From Vibrio panuliri (GTDB lineage: Bacteria > Pseudomonadota > Gammaproteobacteria > Enterobacterales > Vibrionaceae), in contig NZ_AP019654.1 of assembly GCF_009938205.1 (NCBI RefSeq), positions 2,756,540 to 2,820,539 of the forward strand: a DNA stretch of 64,000 nt, written 5' to 3'. Both the position numbers and the translations under genes were made by a program. Under the pieces are notes generated by a model that was given only the letters and a program-made list of their open reading frames with translations, had not been told where the DNA came from and searched no databases. The first letter of the stretch is position 1, and every line of letters begins with the position of its first letter. This document shows positions 9,711 to 23,129 of the stretch, piece after piece.

Positions 9711-9800
9711 TATACTAACACTTTGGTCATTTAAGCAATTAGTTAGAAATAAGCAGATCGTAAAGCAACGTTATTTCAATCAGTTGCGTAGCGCTTAAAC

Positions 9801-10751
9801 TTACTCGCCTTCGCGGCAAACTTCCATCAAGCGATCTCGTAACCAAATATGTCCTTGGTCTTTTTCATTAGACTCGTGCCAGCTCAAGTAACCACTGATG
9901 GTCTTATTGCTCAGTGGTGTAGGCATGATCTGCAGTTGATCTTTATTGGCTGCATTTTCAACCATCCAACGCGGTGCGATCGCGATTAACTCTGATTGCC
10001 CCACCACGTAAAGAAGGTTACTTAAACTTGCTCCTTCATAAGAAGCGCTGACATCAACACCTTGATATGCTTGCTCAGAGATCCCTTGTTGACCATCGAC
10101 TTTAGATAGCTTTGCGTGTCGCTCGTTTAGTAGTGCGTCGCTTGAAATAACGTGCTGTAAGCGAGGGTGTGATTGACTTGCAACAACAACCAACTCATCT
10201 TTGAATAACTCAACATTGTGTACGCCTTGCTCTGTAAAGCAACGGTAATCAATCACCAAGTCCAGTGCTTGGTTACGCATCCGTTCCGTAATGTTCTCAT
10301 CATATTCAGCATCAACATGCAACTTCACTTGAGGAGCATGCTCTTGGATATAAGACAAGATGCGCGGAGCAAATCGCATATCACATGGGCTACATAATGA
10401 GAGGTTAAATTGGCGTGCAGATGTTTCTGGAGCAAAGTCCGCGGTTGGCAATTGACTGCGAATCAGCTGTAAAGCTTGGCGAATAGGCACAAACAGCTGT
10501 CTTGCTCGTTGTGTTGGCTGGATGCCGCGACCTTGACGAATAAACAACTCATCACTGAACATCACTTTTAGGCGCGCAACCGCATTACTTACGGCAGGCT
10601 GAGACATGCCTAGATTGTGTGCTGCACGAGTAATGTTCTGTTCCTGCATCACAGCATCAAACACAGTCAGCAAGTTTAGGTCTACGCTACGCAGCACAGA
10701 CTCCATACGATTATTAATAGGAGAAGTTACAGTGGCTTTGATATCAGTCAT
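9801..10751 (-). CDS. leuO: LysR-family regulator LeuO
   Basis: Global LysR-type DNA-binding regulator and anti-silencer of H-NS repressed genes. It affects stress, toxin and biofilm traits in vibrios. The 316 residues (E. coli 314) begin with a short tail, then the helix-turn-helix domain VDLNLLTVFDAVMQEQNITR...LGMSQPAVSNAVARLKVMF (residues 23-72), almost identical to E. coli LeuO. A periplasmic-binding-like effector domain follows, ending APRWMVE and YLSWHE. It neighbours the leu operon, the conserved context. The 5' region is AT-rich, as expected for an H-NS-controlled gene. Confidence 0.93.
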   Translation of the reverse strand: MTDIKATVTSPINNRMESVLRSVDLNLLTVFDAVMQEQNITRAAHNLGMSQPAVSNAVARLKVMFSDELFIRQGRGIQPTQRARQLFVPIRQALQLIRSQLPTADFAPETSARQFNLSLCSPCDMRFAPRILSYIQEHAPQVKLHVDAEYDENITERMRNQALDLVIDYRCFTEQGVHNVELFKDELVVVASQSHPRLQHVISSDALLNERHAKLSKVDGQQGISEQAYQGVDVSASYEGASLSNLLYVVGQSELIAIAPRWMVENAANKDQLQIMPTPLSNKTISGYLSWHESNEKDQGHIWLRDRLMEVCREGE

Positions 10752-11070
10752 CGATCGAGTCCCAAGAGTCTAATAAGAAAAACAGCTAAGAAAACAACCG
10801 CACTCTTAGCCAAATTGAACAGGTGAATTATTCATTTTTCAGATAATTACTTATTAATTGGGACTATTGACTAATTGAATATAGCTTGGCAAATCAATTG
10901 AGAACAGATCATAAATTTTTAGTATGAATCAATGGAATTTCTTTTAAATCAAAGTTTTAATTATATATATAAAAAAGACTAAATTGATGTTTATACCAGC
11001 TAAAAACCTCTCATTAACACTTGGTAATAAATGAAACAAAAACTATTTCAAGGCATTACAAGGTAAACCA
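10752..11070. promoter_or_regulatory. AT-rich leuO upstream region
   Basis: The 319 bases between leuO and the upstream glycosyltransferase gene contain the leuO promoter. From about 10830 to 11050 the sequence is strikingly AT-rich, with a run TATATATATAAAAAAG at 10964-10979. This fits H-NS/LeuO control. No gene is seen. Confidence 0.5.
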
Positions 11071-12117
11071 CTAAACATTGATAACGTAACTCGGAAAATC
11101 AACCTTCCCCCATAATTGCTGCCTCAACTGCTCCGTGTTATCCCATTCTTTATTGAGTATCCAGTCAGTAATTGCGCCTGCTACATCAGGATAAACCACA
11201 CGCTCACCCGGAGTTTCATCCAGCCAACGGCGTACCACACTAGCATCAAGATGCTCCATACTGCTCGCCAAGCCGAGTTGCTCTAATGTTGCTACATTTG
11301 ATAGTTGCTCGAACTGACCACCAAGCGGCTTTAAGAGTAGTTTTTTTCCCAGTGTCAGCGCCTCTGATGGCAATTCAAAGCCACCATTGGCGATAATGCC
11401 GGAGCAACGATTGAGATAATGGTGGAACTTGTCAAAGCTCAGTGGATTAAAGTGAATATTCTCAATCTGCGTCGGCTCAATTATATGTGGGTGAAAACAG
11501 ATAAATGCTTGGTTTGAAAAACGCAACAACAAGTCACTAATGTCATCAATATTCTCGAAAGGCAGATAGACCAATACTGATGTATCCGACTCAACCTCTT
11601 CAGGCTGAGTGTGTACGATCGGCGGTAAAATCGGCTGATCAAAGTGGTGCCAATGCAAGCCTATGTTTCGGCGACTGGGTGCAAAATAACGAATTACGCA
11701 CTTATCAATCCAACTCGCCCCACGCAATGGAACAGAGTAACGAAAGGCGTTTTGATGACTAATGCTAATCACCGTTTTGCCCTGCCGCTTGGCGGCCCAC
11801 GCGGAAACCGGCTCAAAATCATTGAGGATAAGATCGTACTCAGACAAATCTAACTGCGTCACCTCTCGCCAAAAACAACTTAGGTTGTTACTCATTACCG
11901 TTTTAAAATAGCTCACCTTTCCCTTGTCAGCAGTAAACGTTAGCCCACGACAGAGCTGGTAATCACCAAAAGGATCCATGGCAAAATATTTGTTGGCCTC
12001 GCGCCCAGAAAAAAGAAAATCAATCGCTATCCCGCGTTGTTTGAATGCGGAACACATCGCTCGCGCTCGCGCGATATGCCCATTGCCAGTGCCTTGAACA
12101 CCATAAAGAATCTTCAT
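11071..12117 (-). CDS. MJ1255-type glycosyltransferase family protein
   Basis: 348 residues with a GT-B glycosyltransferase-like layout. The N-terminal loop GVQGTGNGHIARARA (residues 6-20) resembles MurG/UDP-glycosyltransferase sugar-donor loops. The C-terminal part has GIIANGGFELPSEALTLGKKLL (about 238-260), matching the donor-binding GGxxxxxE region. It is of the family named after M. jannaschii MJ1255. The acceptor and sugar are unknown. It starts immediately after the PAP2 gene stop codon (adjacent, no gap), so the two are coupled. That suggests a joint role in a lipid-linked or membrane glycolipid step (inference). Confidence 0.75.
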   Translation of the reverse strand: MKILYGVQGTGNGHIARARAMCSAFKQRGIAIDFLFSGREANKYFAMDPFGDYQLCRGLTFTADKGKVSYFKTVMSNNLSCFWREVTQLDLSEYDLILNDFEPVSAWAAKRQGKTVISISHQNAFRYSVPLRGASWIDKCVIRYFAPSRRNIGLHWHHFDQPILPPIVHTQPEEVESDTSVLVYLPFENIDDISDLLLRFSNQAFICFHPHIIEPTQIENIHFNPLSFDKFHHYLNRCSGIIANGGFELPSEALTLGKKLLLKPLGGQFEQLSNVATLEQLGLASSMEHLDASVVRRWLDETPGERVVYPDVAGAITDWILNKEWDNTEQLRQQLWGKVDFPSYVINV

Positions 12118-12648
12118 CTATTGCACTCCTAACCAATGCAATGATGCACTCGCACAACTCAAACCAAGCAACGCACCAAAAACAATATCCGTAAGAAAAT
12201 GTACACCTAATAAAATGCGCGACAGAGCAATTAGCCCTGCCCACATAAAGGCGAATTCTGTCACGCTAGGGTAAAATTGACTGAGTAACGTCGCGATGAG
12301 GAACGCAGCCGCAGTATGCCCAGAAGGCAGGCTGTAACGATCGGAAGGCGTGATAAATGAGGGAATCAATGGACTAAGCTCAGTTGGGCGCCGACGCTTA
12401 AATAGATTTTTACTCAACCAGTAGATCGGTAGCTCAAGCATAAAAGCCAGCACTCCAGCAAGTAAAAACCGCTGACCAACCTCACCATCTAACCACCATG
12501 CCAATGTCCCTATTACCAAATACAAGTGTCCATCTCCTGTATGGGATATCGCTCGGCTAACGCGAGAAATGGGCTGACTGAAACGGTTTTGCAGACAAAA
12601 AAGTGAAAAGGCCAAATCAAGCTTGGCAATCGATTCCATTGAGCGCAT
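12118..12648 (-). CDS. PAP2-family membrane phosphatase
   Basis: Membrane phosphatase of the type 2 phosphatidic acid phosphatase/undecaprenyl-diphosphatase superfamily, 176 residues. The three signature parts are present: KNLFKRRRP (residues about 79-87), PSGHT (107-111) and SRILLGVHFLTD (142-153), giving the catalytic Arg and two His. Several hydrophobic segments imply about five membrane helices. Likely substrate is a lipid phosphate or diphosphate; which one cannot be told. It is cotranscribed with and abuts the glycosyltransferase gene downstream. Confidence 0.85.
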   Translation of the reverse strand: MRSMESIAKLDLAFSLFCLQNRFSQPISRVSRAISHTGDGHLYLVIGTLAWWLDGEVGQRFLLAGVLAFMLELPIYWLSKNLFKRRRPTELSPLIPSFITPSDRYSLPSGHTAAAFLIATLLSQFYPSVTEFAFMWAGLIALSRILLGVHFLTDIVFGALLGLSCASASLHWLGVQ

Positions 12649-12955
12649 GCACTATCTCCGCTTTTATTGCACTAGCGATAAAGTTAGAAGAGAACAATGA
12701 CAGCGCGGTGACGCTTTCGCGTGATTCTGATGACATTTTACTCAAGCATCCGCTTAGGGCTTAGTGATAGATATCGCTAATACGTACCCACTGAGCAATT
12801 GATAATAAGCTAGCGATAAATGTCGCACTGCACTGATGAGTGGAAAAAAAATAACCAATTTTGTCATTTACGGTTGACTCATCATGCTGAGTACGGTACT
12901 AATTCTATTAACTTAAATATGTGGATTCATTAACTCTCATAGGAAGTAGTTAACA
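12649..12955. promoter_or_regulatory. Divergent region between PAP2 gene and leu operon
   Basis: About 300 bases holding the promoter of the PAP2-glycosyltransferase unit on the minus strand and the leu promoter on the plus strand (listed separately). No gene is seen in it. Confidence 0.5.
12874..12902 (+). promoter_or_regulatory. leu operon promoter
   Basis: A -35 box TTGACT (12874-12879), a 17-base spacer and a -10 box TACTAA (12897-12902) lie about 50 bases before the leader peptide. Seen in sequence; the start site near 12909 is inferred. Confidence 0.65.
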
Positions 12956-13018
12956 ATGACAATGCATTTCTCTATTCTGCTGAGCCTCCTCCTGATCGTG
13001 AACACATCGCGCGGGTAG
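12956..13018 (+). CDS. leuL: leu operon leader peptide
   Basis: A 20-residue reading frame, MTMHFSILLSLLLIVNTSRG, in the leu leader. Five of its residues are Leu (two adjacent, then three in a row), plus Ile and Val. It is followed by a terminator hairpin 36 bases later. This is the standard architecture of ribosome-mediated attenuation: leucine starvation stalls the ribosome and prevents the terminator. An in-frame ATG at 12962 is an alternative start. Confidence 0.85.
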   Translation: MTMHFSILLSLLLIVNTSRG

Positions 13019-13050
13019 GCTGTGGAAGAGAAATAACCACACGGAATTAC

Positions 13051-13082
13051 AAAAAACCCGCAACAGATTGCGGGTTTTTTTA
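13051..13082 (+). terminator. leu attenuator
   Basis: AAACCCGCAA-CAGA-TTGCGGGTTTTTTT, a seven-base GC-rich stem plus A-T pairs and a T-run, between leuL and leuA. Confidence 0.88.
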
Positions 13083-13152
13083 TGTTCAAATACAGGAAGT
13101 AAACGTTTAAATCCCCGTAGCAAGCGGATAAACGACGGATAAGGAAGCAATT

Positions 13153-14700
13153 ATGAACGATCAAGTCATCGTCTTCGATACCACTTTACGTGATGGCGAA
13201 CAGGCATTGTCAGCCAGTTTGACGGTAAAAGAGAAACTGCAAATCGCCTATGCCTTAGAGCGTCTTGGTGTTGATGTGATTGAAGCCGGTTTTCCTGTCT
13301 CCTCACCGGGTGATTTCGAGTCCGTGCAAACTATCGCACGTAATATCAAAAATAGCCGAGTTTGTGCATTATCTCGTGCAGTGCCTAAAGACATCGATGC
13401 CGCGGCAGAAGCATTAAAAGTCGCCGATGCTTTTCGCATACATACCTTTATTTCTACCTCTACTGTACATGTACAAGACAAGCTAAGACGCAGTTACGAT
13501 GACGTCGTTGAGATGGGCGTCAAAGCCGTCAAACACGCTCGCCAATATACGGATGACGTTGAGTTTTCGTGTGAAGATGCTGGTCGAACACCAATCGATA
13601 ATCTTTGTCGCATGGTCGAAGCGGCGATCAACGCAGGCGCAACTACTGTGAACATCCCTGATACCGTCGGTTACACTGTTCCAAATGAGTTTGGCGGCAT
13701 CATCGCGACTCTATTTAATCGTGTTCCGAACATCGACAAAGCAATCATTTCCGTGCATTGCCATGATGACTTAGGGATGTCGGTTGCAAACTCTATCGCT
13801 GCAGTTCAAGCGGGGGCTCGTCAGGTAGAGGGAACCATCAATGGTATTGGTGAGCGTGCGGGTAACTGCTCGTTGGAAGAGATTGCGATGATCATCAAAA
13901 CTCGCCAAGAGTTGCTAGGGGTTCATACCGGTCTAAAACATGATGAAATTCATCGCACCAGCAAGCTCGTCAGCCAGCTATGTAACATGCCTATTCAAAG
14001 CAACAAAGCCATTGTGGGTGCCAACGCTTTTAGTCACTCATCTGGAATTCACCAAGATGGCATGCTTAAAAACAAAAATACCTATGAGATCATGACGCCA
14101 GAGTCAATTGGTCTTAAAAACCAAGCCCTTAATCTAACCTCTCGCAGTGGTCGCGCTGCTGTTAAAAGCCATATGGATGGCATGGGCTATAAGGAAGATG
14201 AGTACAATTTAGATGCCCTGTATGCAGACTTCTTGAAACTAGCAGACCGTAAAGGACAAGTCTTTGATTACGACCTAGAAGCGCTAATGCACTTCTCTAA
14301 CCTGCGTGAAGAAGATGACTTCTATAAATTGAACTATCTAAGCGTTCAGTCAGGTAGCGTGATGGCGACAACCAGTATCAAAATTCAATGTGGTGATACC
14401 GAGAAGAGCGAAGCCGCGGTAGGCAATGGCCCCGTCGATGCCCTTTACCAATGCATTTACCGCGTGACGGGTTACGACATTGTTTTGGATAAGTTCGATC
14501 TAACCGCCAAAGGCGAAGGTGAAGATGGTTTGGGTCAAGCCGACATCATCGCTAACTATAAAGGGCGTAAGTACCATGGTACTGGTGTCTCGACCGACAT
14601 CGTCGAAGCTTCAGGACAAGCATTGCTGCACGTAATCAACAGTATCCATCGTGCAGATGAAATTGAACAAATGAAGCAAAAGAAGATTGCCACTGTATAG
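13153..14700 (+). CDS. leuA: 2-isopropylmalate synthase
   Basis: First committed step of leucine synthesis: condenses 2-oxoisovalerate and acetyl-CoA. The 515 residues (E. coli 523) begin with the DRE-TIM metallolyase motif [12 protein letters not shown] (residues 8-19). The metal-binding block [15 protein letters not shown] is near residue 200, and a C-terminal allosteric domain starting around residue 390 provides leucine inhibition. It is the first gene of leuABCD, behind a Leu-rich leader. AAGGA precedes the ATG. Confidence 0.96.
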   Translation: MNDQVIVFDTTLRDGEQALSASLTVKEKLQIAYALERLGVDVIEAGFPVSSPGDFESVQTIARNIKNSRVCALSRAVPKDIDAAAEALKVADAFRIHTFISTSTVHVQDKLRRSYDDVVEMGVKAVKHARQYTDDVEFSCEDAGRTPIDNLCRMVEAAINAGATTVNIPDTVGYTVPNEFGGIIATLFNRVPNIDKAIISVHCHDDLGMSVANSIAAVQAGARQVEGTINGIGERAGNCSLEEIAMIIKTRQELLGVHTGLKHDEIHRTSKLVSQLCNMPIQSNKAIVGANAFSHSSGIHQDGMLKNKNTYEIMTPESIGLKNQALNLTSRSGRAAVKSHMDGMGYKEDEYNLDALYADFLKLADRKGQVFDYDLEALMHFSNLREEDDFYKLNYLSVQSGSVMATTSIKIQCGDTEKSEAAVGNGPVDALYQCIYRVTGYDIVLDKFDLTAKGEGEDGLGQADIIANYKGRKYHGTGVSTDIVEASGQALLHVINSIHRADEIEQMKQKKIATV

Positions 14701-14711
14701 GGTGACAAACA

Positions 14712-14736
14712 AACACTGCCTATAGCGGTGTTTGAA
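14712..14736 (+). other. Intercistronic hairpin leuA-leuB
   Basis: AAACACTGC-CTATA-GCGGTGTTT, an imperfect stem (one mismatch) in the 80-base gap. It is not followed by a T-run, so it is more likely an RNA stability or processing element than a terminator. Confidence 0.45.
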
Positions 14737-14771
14737 TAAATTAAAAAAGCAGCACAACGCAAAAAAGTTAA

Positions 14772-15872
<1,101 letters not shown>

Positions 15873-15917
15873 TCAAACACAACAGAATAATTAAAGTCGT
15901 TAGACAATACACTGAAG

Positions 15918-15950
15918 CCAATGCCTTAGACATTTCCTCTAAGTCATTGG
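15918..15950 (+). other. Intercistronic hairpin leuB-leuC
   Basis: The leuB-leuC gap is unusually long for an operon (191 bases). It contains an imperfect inverted repeat, CCAATG-c-CTTAGA...TCTAAG-t-CATTGG, without a T-run. It could protect or process the transcript. Confidence 0.45.
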
Positions 15951-16063
15951 TGCTGCAACAAGGCAGCGATATCAATCAAACCCGGGAGCTGAGCACACTC
16001 AATGACCGGAAGGATTAAAAGAGCTAACGCGGTTGCAGTGACAAGGACGACGGGGAAAAATAA

Positions 16064-17464
16064 ATGGGCAAAACATTATATCAAAAAGTCTACGACGCAC
16101 ACGTTGCTGTCGCAGCGGAGGGTGAAAACCCGATTTTGTATATCGACCGACATTTAGTGCATGAGGTGACCTCACCACAAGCATTTGATGGGCTACGCGA
16201 GAAAGGACGTAAAGTACGTCAAGTGAGCAAGACCTTTGCCACTATGGACCACAACGTATCAACCACAACCAAAGATATTAATGCTTCCGGTGAAATGGCG
16301 CGTATCCAGATGGAAACGCTGTCTAAAAACTGCGAAGAGTTTGGCGTTACCCTTTACGATATCAATCATAAATACCAAGGCATTGTGCATGTCATGGGAC
16401 CAGAGCTAGGCATTACTCTGCCAGGTATGACTATCGTCTGCGGTGACTCACACACCGCCACACACGGAGCTTTTGGTTCACTGGCATTTGGTATCGGTAC
16501 ATCAGAAGTTGAGCATGTACTAGCAACACAGACGCTAAAACAAGCTCGTGCCAAAACCATGAAAATCGAGGTACAAGGCAAAGTTGCTCCGGGTATTACG
16601 GCGAAAGATATCGTGTTGGCGATTATCGGTGAAACAACAGCCGCTGGCGGTACAGGCTATGTGGTTGAGTTCTGTGGTGAAGCAATTCGTGACTTAACCA
16701 TGGAAGGCCGTATGACTGTATGTAATATGGCGATCGAACTGGGCGCAAAAGCGGGCCTGATTGCACCGGATGAAACCACCTTTGACTACGTTAAAGGGCG
16801 TAAATTTGCACCAACTGGAGCAGATTGGGATGCTGCGGTTGAGTACTGGCAAACCCTACGCACTGATGAAGATGCTGAATATGATGCGGTCGTCACTTTG
16901 CAAGCTGCCGATATCAAACCTCAAGTCACTTGGGGAACCAACCCGGGTCAAGTTATCGCAGTAGATGCACCGATTCCCGCGCCAACAAGTTTTACTGATC
17001 CAGTTGAAAAAGCTTCAGCTGAAAAAGCACTGGCTTACATGGGTTTGGAAGCGGGTAAATCCCTGTCTGACTACTCTGTCGATAAAGTGTTTGTTGGCTC
17101 TTGCACCAATTCACGCATTGAAGATATGCGTGCCGCCGCCGCGGTAGCAAAAGGGCGTAAAGTCGCCTCTCATGTTCAAGCGCTGATCGTGCCAGGTTCA
17201 GAACAAGTTAAAGCGCAAGCGGAAGCGGAAGGTCTAGATACCATCTTTAAAGACGCTGGTTTTGAATGGCGCTTACCAGGATGCTCAATGTGTTTGGCAA
17301 TGAATAACGACCGCTTGGGGCCTCATGAGCGCTGTGCTTCCACCTCAAACCGCAACTTTGAAGGTCGACAAGGGCGTGATGGTCGTACCCATCTAGTGAG
17401 CCCTGCGATGGCCGCTGCCGCTGCGATTGCGGGTCACTTTGTTGATATTCGTGAATTGGACTAA
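16064..17464 (+). CDS. leuC: 3-isopropylmalate dehydratase large subunit
   Basis: Iron-sulfur subunit of the isomerase that converts 2-isopropylmalate to 3-isopropylmalate, with LeuD. The 466 residues equal E. coli LeuC. The 4Fe-4S ligands are visible as Cys in [11 protein letters not shown] (near residue 347) and the pair in [11 protein letters not shown] (near 407 and 410). The aconitase-like substrate block [12 protein letters not shown] is near residue 130. The gap to leuD is only 12 bases. Confidence 0.96.
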   Translation: MGKTLYQKVYDAHVAVAAEGENPILYIDRHLVHEVTSPQAFDGLREKGRKVRQVSKTFATMDHNVSTTTKDINASGEMARIQMETLSKNCEEFGVTLYDINHKYQGIVHVMGPELGITLPGMTIVCGDSHTATHGAFGSLAFGIGTSEVEHVLATQTLKQARAKTMKIEVQGKVAPGITAKDIVLAIIGETTAAGGTGYVVEFCGEAIRDLTMEGRMTVCNMAIELGAKAGLIAPDETTFDYVKGRKFAPTGADWDAAVEYWQTLRTDEDAEYDAVVTLQAADIKPQVTWGTNPGQVIAVDAPIPAPTSFTDPVEKASAEKALAYMGLEAGKSLSDYSVDKVFVGSCTNSRIEDMRAAAAVAKGRKVASHVQALIVPGSEQVKAQAEAEGLDTIFKDAGFEWRLPGCSMCLAMNNDRLGPHERCASTSNRNFEGRQGRDGRTHLVSPAMAAAAAIAGHFVDIRELD

Positions 17465-17476
17465 GGAGAATCAAAC

Positions 17477-18079
17477 ATGTCAGGTTTTAAACAACATACT
17501 GGTTTGGTTGTCCCATTGGATGCAGCCAACGTCGATACCGATGCCATCATCCCAAAGCAATTTCTACAGAAAGTATCGCGCTTAGGTTTTGGTAAACACC
17601 TATTTCATGACTGGCGTTTTCTTGATGACGCGGGTGAACAGCCAAACCCTGAATTTGTAATGAATGCACCACGCTATCAAGGCGCTTCAATTTTACTTGC
17701 CCGTGAAAACTTCGGCTGTGGTTCTTCTCGTGAACACGCCCCTTGGGCGCTCGCTGACTACGGTATTAAGGCGATGATCGCCCCAAGCTTTGCCGATATC
17801 TTCTACGGTAACTCAATCAACAACCAAATGGTACCGGTGCGCCTAACCGAGCAAGAGGTCGATGAGATTTTCCAATTTGTTGACGCCACCGAGGGTGCGC
17901 AAGTAGAAGTGGATCTGGAAGCCAACGTGGTTAGAGCAAATGGCAAAGAGTACGGTTTTGAAATCGATAGCTTTCGTCGTCACTGCTTGCTCAATGGTTT
18001 AGACAATATTGGACTAACCCTGCAGCATGAAGAGAAGATCGCTGAGTATGAGAGTAAAATCCCGAGCTTTTTAGCTTAA
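17477..18079 (+). CDS. leuD: 3-isopropylmalate dehydratase small subunit
   Basis: Swivelling small subunit of isopropylmalate isomerase. The 200 residues (E. coli 201) include [13 protein letters not shown] near the N-terminus and the substrate-binding loop [14 protein letters not shown] (residues 74-87). AAGGAG precedes the ATG directly after the leuC stop. Last gene of the leu operon, followed by a strong terminator. Confidence 0.96.
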   Translation: MSGFKQHTGLVVPLDAANVDTDAIIPKQFLQKVSRLGFGKHLFHDWRFLDDAGEQPNPEFVMNAPRYQGASILLARENFGCGSSREHAPWALADYGIKAMIAPSFADIFYGNSINNQMVPVRLTEQEVDEIFQFVDATEGAQVEVDLEANVVRANGKEYGFEIDSFRRHCLLNGLDNIGLTLQHEEKIAEYESKIPSFLA

Positions 18080-18090
18080 AAAATACCTCT

Positions 18091-18117
18091 AAAGGTTGGC
18101 AATCGCCAACCTTTTTT
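18091..18117 (+). terminator. leuABCD terminator
   Basis: AAAGGTTGGC-AATC-GCCAACCTTTTTT, twelve bases after the leuD stop. Confidence 0.9.
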
Positions 18118-18188
18118 ATCTCATTTGAAATATTTGTTTCTTGGTATAGGTCTAATAGATAACGTGTTCAAAACATAGAGTAATATCG

Positions 18189-18971
18189 ATGCCTAGATTC
18201 GCTATTGTCACCCTTGCGCTATTTTCACTACCACTGTACGCCGCACCAGAGGCGAAACTTTGGAGTTATTGGCAACAAAGTAATGAAAGCAATTCTACCG
18301 AGATCTCCCATCAAGCTTGGCAAGAGCTCCTCAATCGCTATATCTCTGAACAAGGTGAACACAACCTTTTTGCGTACAAAGCAGTTACGCAAGAAGATAA
18401 TGCAAAGCTCGACAACTACTTAAACCAAATGGCCCAAGTAAACCCACTGCAATACTCGAAAGATGAACAGTATGCCTATTGGGTTAATCTCTATAATGCG
18501 ATTACCGTTGATCTTATCTTAGAAGCATACCCAGTGAGTTCTATCACCAAGTTGGGTGGTCTATTTAGCTTCGGACCTTGGGACGAAGATGTGATTACCA
18601 TCAACGGTAAAACGATCACCCTTAATGATATTGAGCATCGAATTTTGCGCCCTATCTGGCAAGAGCCCCGCACTCATTACGCGGTTAACTGTGCCAGTTT
18701 AGGTTGCCCTAACCTACAACAACAAGCGTTTAGCGCCGATAACACTGAGCAATTACTTGAGAGTGCCGCAATAAGCTTTATCAACAGTAATAAAGGCGCT
18801 CAGGTTGAAGGCAACAAGTTAGTCATCTCTTCAATTTATGATTGGTTTGGTAAGGACTTCGCAATTGATGGTGGAGTAAGGGCGCATATAGAAAAGTATC
18901 GACCAAGTCTAACAAACGCACCTGACAGCATTGATTATGAATACAACTGGTCGCTGAACGAAAAACGTTAA
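18189..18971 (+). CDS. Secreted DUF547 protein
   Basis: 260 residues with a cleavable-type signal peptide at the start (MPRFAIVTLALFSLPLYAAP). The mature part matches the DUF547 family in its conserved features: AYWVNLYNAITVDLIL (about residues 98-113), a HRILRP segment, and the RTHYAVNCASLGCPNL block around residue 162. The conserved Asn, His and Cys suggest an enzyme, but no activity is assigned to the family as far as I know. It is probably periplasmic. It has its own promoter region after the leu terminator and converges on the rRNA operon. Confidence 0.8.
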   Translation: MPRFAIVTLALFSLPLYAAPEAKLWSYWQQSNESNSTEISHQAWQELLNRYISEQGEHNLFAYKAVTQEDNAKLDNYLNQMAQVNPLQYSKDEQYAYWVNLYNAITVDLILEAYPVSSITKLGGLFSFGPWDEDVITINGKTITLNDIEHRILRPIWQEPRTHYAVNCASLGCPNLQQQAFSADNTEQLLESAAISFINSNKGAQVEGNKLVISSIYDWFGKDFAIDGGVRAHIEKYRPSLTNAPDSIDYEYNWSLNEKR

Positions 18972-18984
18972 CGACTAAAACGAA

Positions 18985-19294
18985 AAAGCCCCGACCTAAT
19001 GGTGGGGACGCCTAGTCCAGGGCTCTAAAATATTACCTGGCGATGTCCTACTCTCACATGGGCGGTGCGATGGTTCGACACTTCGACGTTTCGCAAACAC
19101 ACTCTACCTTTCCAAGTTCTAACTCACTAAAACGAGAAAGCCCCGACCAAAAGGTCAGGGCTCTAAAATATTACCTGGCGATGTCCTACTCTCACATGGG
19201 CGGTGCGACGTTTCGCAAACACACTCTACCTTTCCAAATTTTAACTCGCTAAAACGAGAAAGCCCCGACCAAAAGGTCGGGGCTCTAAAATATT
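18985..19294 (-). repeat. Tandem remnants of 5S rRNA 3' end plus terminator
   Basis: Downstream of the last 5S gene the operon tail holds two further copies of the 5S 3'-terminal 27 bases (19036-19062 and 19174-19200). Each is followed on the minus strand by a copy of the same GC-rich terminator (18987-19024, expanded and imperfect; 19139-19162). The terminator of the intact 5S gene is 19261-19284. Unit spacing is 122 bases between the two copies nearest the 5S gene and 138 between the next 5S tails. Spacers also repeat, for example CAAACACACTCTACCTTTCC twice. The layout resembles the repeats after E. coli tyrT. Confidence 0.85.
19261..19284 (-). terminator. Terminator after distal 5S rRNA
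   Basis: Perfect AGCCCCGACC-AAAA-GGTCGGGGCT stem, 11 bases beyond the end of the distal 5S gene. The minus-strand tail is TTCTCG, so the T-run is weak. Confidence 0.75.
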
Positions 19295-19411
19295 ACCTGG
19301 CGATGTCCTACTCTCACATGGGGAAGCCCCACACTACCATCGGCGCTACTTCGTTTCACTTCTGAGTTCGGCATGGAATCAGGTGGGTCCAAAGCGCTAT
19401 GGTCGCCAAGA
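19295..19411 (-). rRNA. rrf: 5S ribosomal RNA (distal copy)
   Basis: Second 5S gene of the operon, about 117 bases. It is near-identical to the proximal copy but differs at a few positions (for example CTACTTCG against CTAATTCG in the plus-strand reading). Contains the conserved GCCGAACTCAGAAGTGAAACG and CGCCGATGGTAGTGTGGGG elements. Ends are estimated. Confidence 0.92.
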
Positions 19412-19428
19412 AAATTCTTTTTTGTAAC

Positions 19429-19504
<76 letters not shown>

Positions 19505-19529
19505 ACACAAAATCTGTGTCCTAGGGGAC

Positions 19530-19563
19530 TAAAAAAGCCCGTTCTTGCAAACGGGCTTTTTTA
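19530..19563 (-). terminator. Hairpin between proximal 5S and tRNA-Thr
   Basis: AAAAAAGCCCGTT-CTTGC-AACGGGCTTTTTT, a strong symmetric terminator with T-runs in both directions. It is placed upstream of tRNA-Thr and the distal 5S, not at the end of the operon. Confidence 0.85.
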
Positions 19564-19604
19564 ACTGTTGTCTTCACCTTTAAAAAGGCAAAAACCAAAA
19601 TTAA

Positions 19605-19723
19605 AGCCTGGCGATGTCCTACTCTCACATGGGGAAGCCCCACACTACCATCGGCGCTAATTCGTTTCACTTCTGAGTTCGGCATGGAAATCAGGTGGGT
19701 CCAAATCGCTATGGTCGCCAAGC
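19605..19723 (-). rRNA. rrf: 5S ribosomal RNA (proximal copy)
   Basis: About 119 bases. On the minus strand it starts GCTTGGCGACCATAGCG and ends in the GTAGGACATCGCCAGGC segment, with the conserved CCATGCCGAACTCAGAAGTG core. Immediately downstream of 23S in the standard order. Confidence 0.95.
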
Positions 19724-19815
19724 AAAATTCTTTAATTCGGAAAGCTGTTTTTGTGTTCTCTACACAATCAAGTTTTGTTCTTTCTTTGAGTCCATCAAAA
19801 CCCCTTGGGTGTTGT

Positions 19816-22707
<2,892 letters not shown>

Positions 22708-23011
22708 ATACAACCCGAAGGAGTTTCGAGTTGATGTTCAAATCACCAAAGTTGTCTGCAATTTTTATACATGATGCAGACTCGATTTTGCCGGACTCAA
22801 ATATTTCTTTTGCTTTCTAAAAGCGAAAACAAAAGCCAAGAACACTTGAATGTGTTTTTGTGTATTCAATAAATGAATACTTTGAGAACTTTACAAACAA
22901 CAATAAATTGTTGTTTTGTCAGCTTTCCCAAATTGTTAAAGAGCTAGATTTTACTTTCTACTTAAAGAAAGAAACCATTTTTAAGAACACTTAATCAAAT
23001 GTGCTTAGAGA
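22708..23011 (-). other. tRNA-Ala to 23S spacer with boxA
   Basis: The 304-base internal spacer contains GCTCTTTAACAATTTGGG on the minus strand (22928-22945), the boxA-like antitermination element found ahead of 23S genes. It also holds AT-rich sequence that should pair across the 23S ends for RNase III processing. No gene is seen. Confidence 0.7.
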
Positions 23012-23087
23012 TGGTGGAGCTATGCGGGATCGAACCGCAGACCTCCTGCGTGCAAGGCAGGCGCTCTCCCAGCTGAGCTATAGCCCC
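23012..23087 (-). tRNA. tRNA-Ala (TGC)
   Basis: 76 bases, minus strand beginning GGGGCTATAGCTCAGCTGGG, anticodon loop CTTGCACG (TGC), CCA encoded. Located in the 16S-23S spacer. Confidence 0.97.
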
Positions 23088-23129
23088 ATCAGGTGTTGAT
23101 ACTGTGTGCCAATTCCTTGGGATGGGAAT

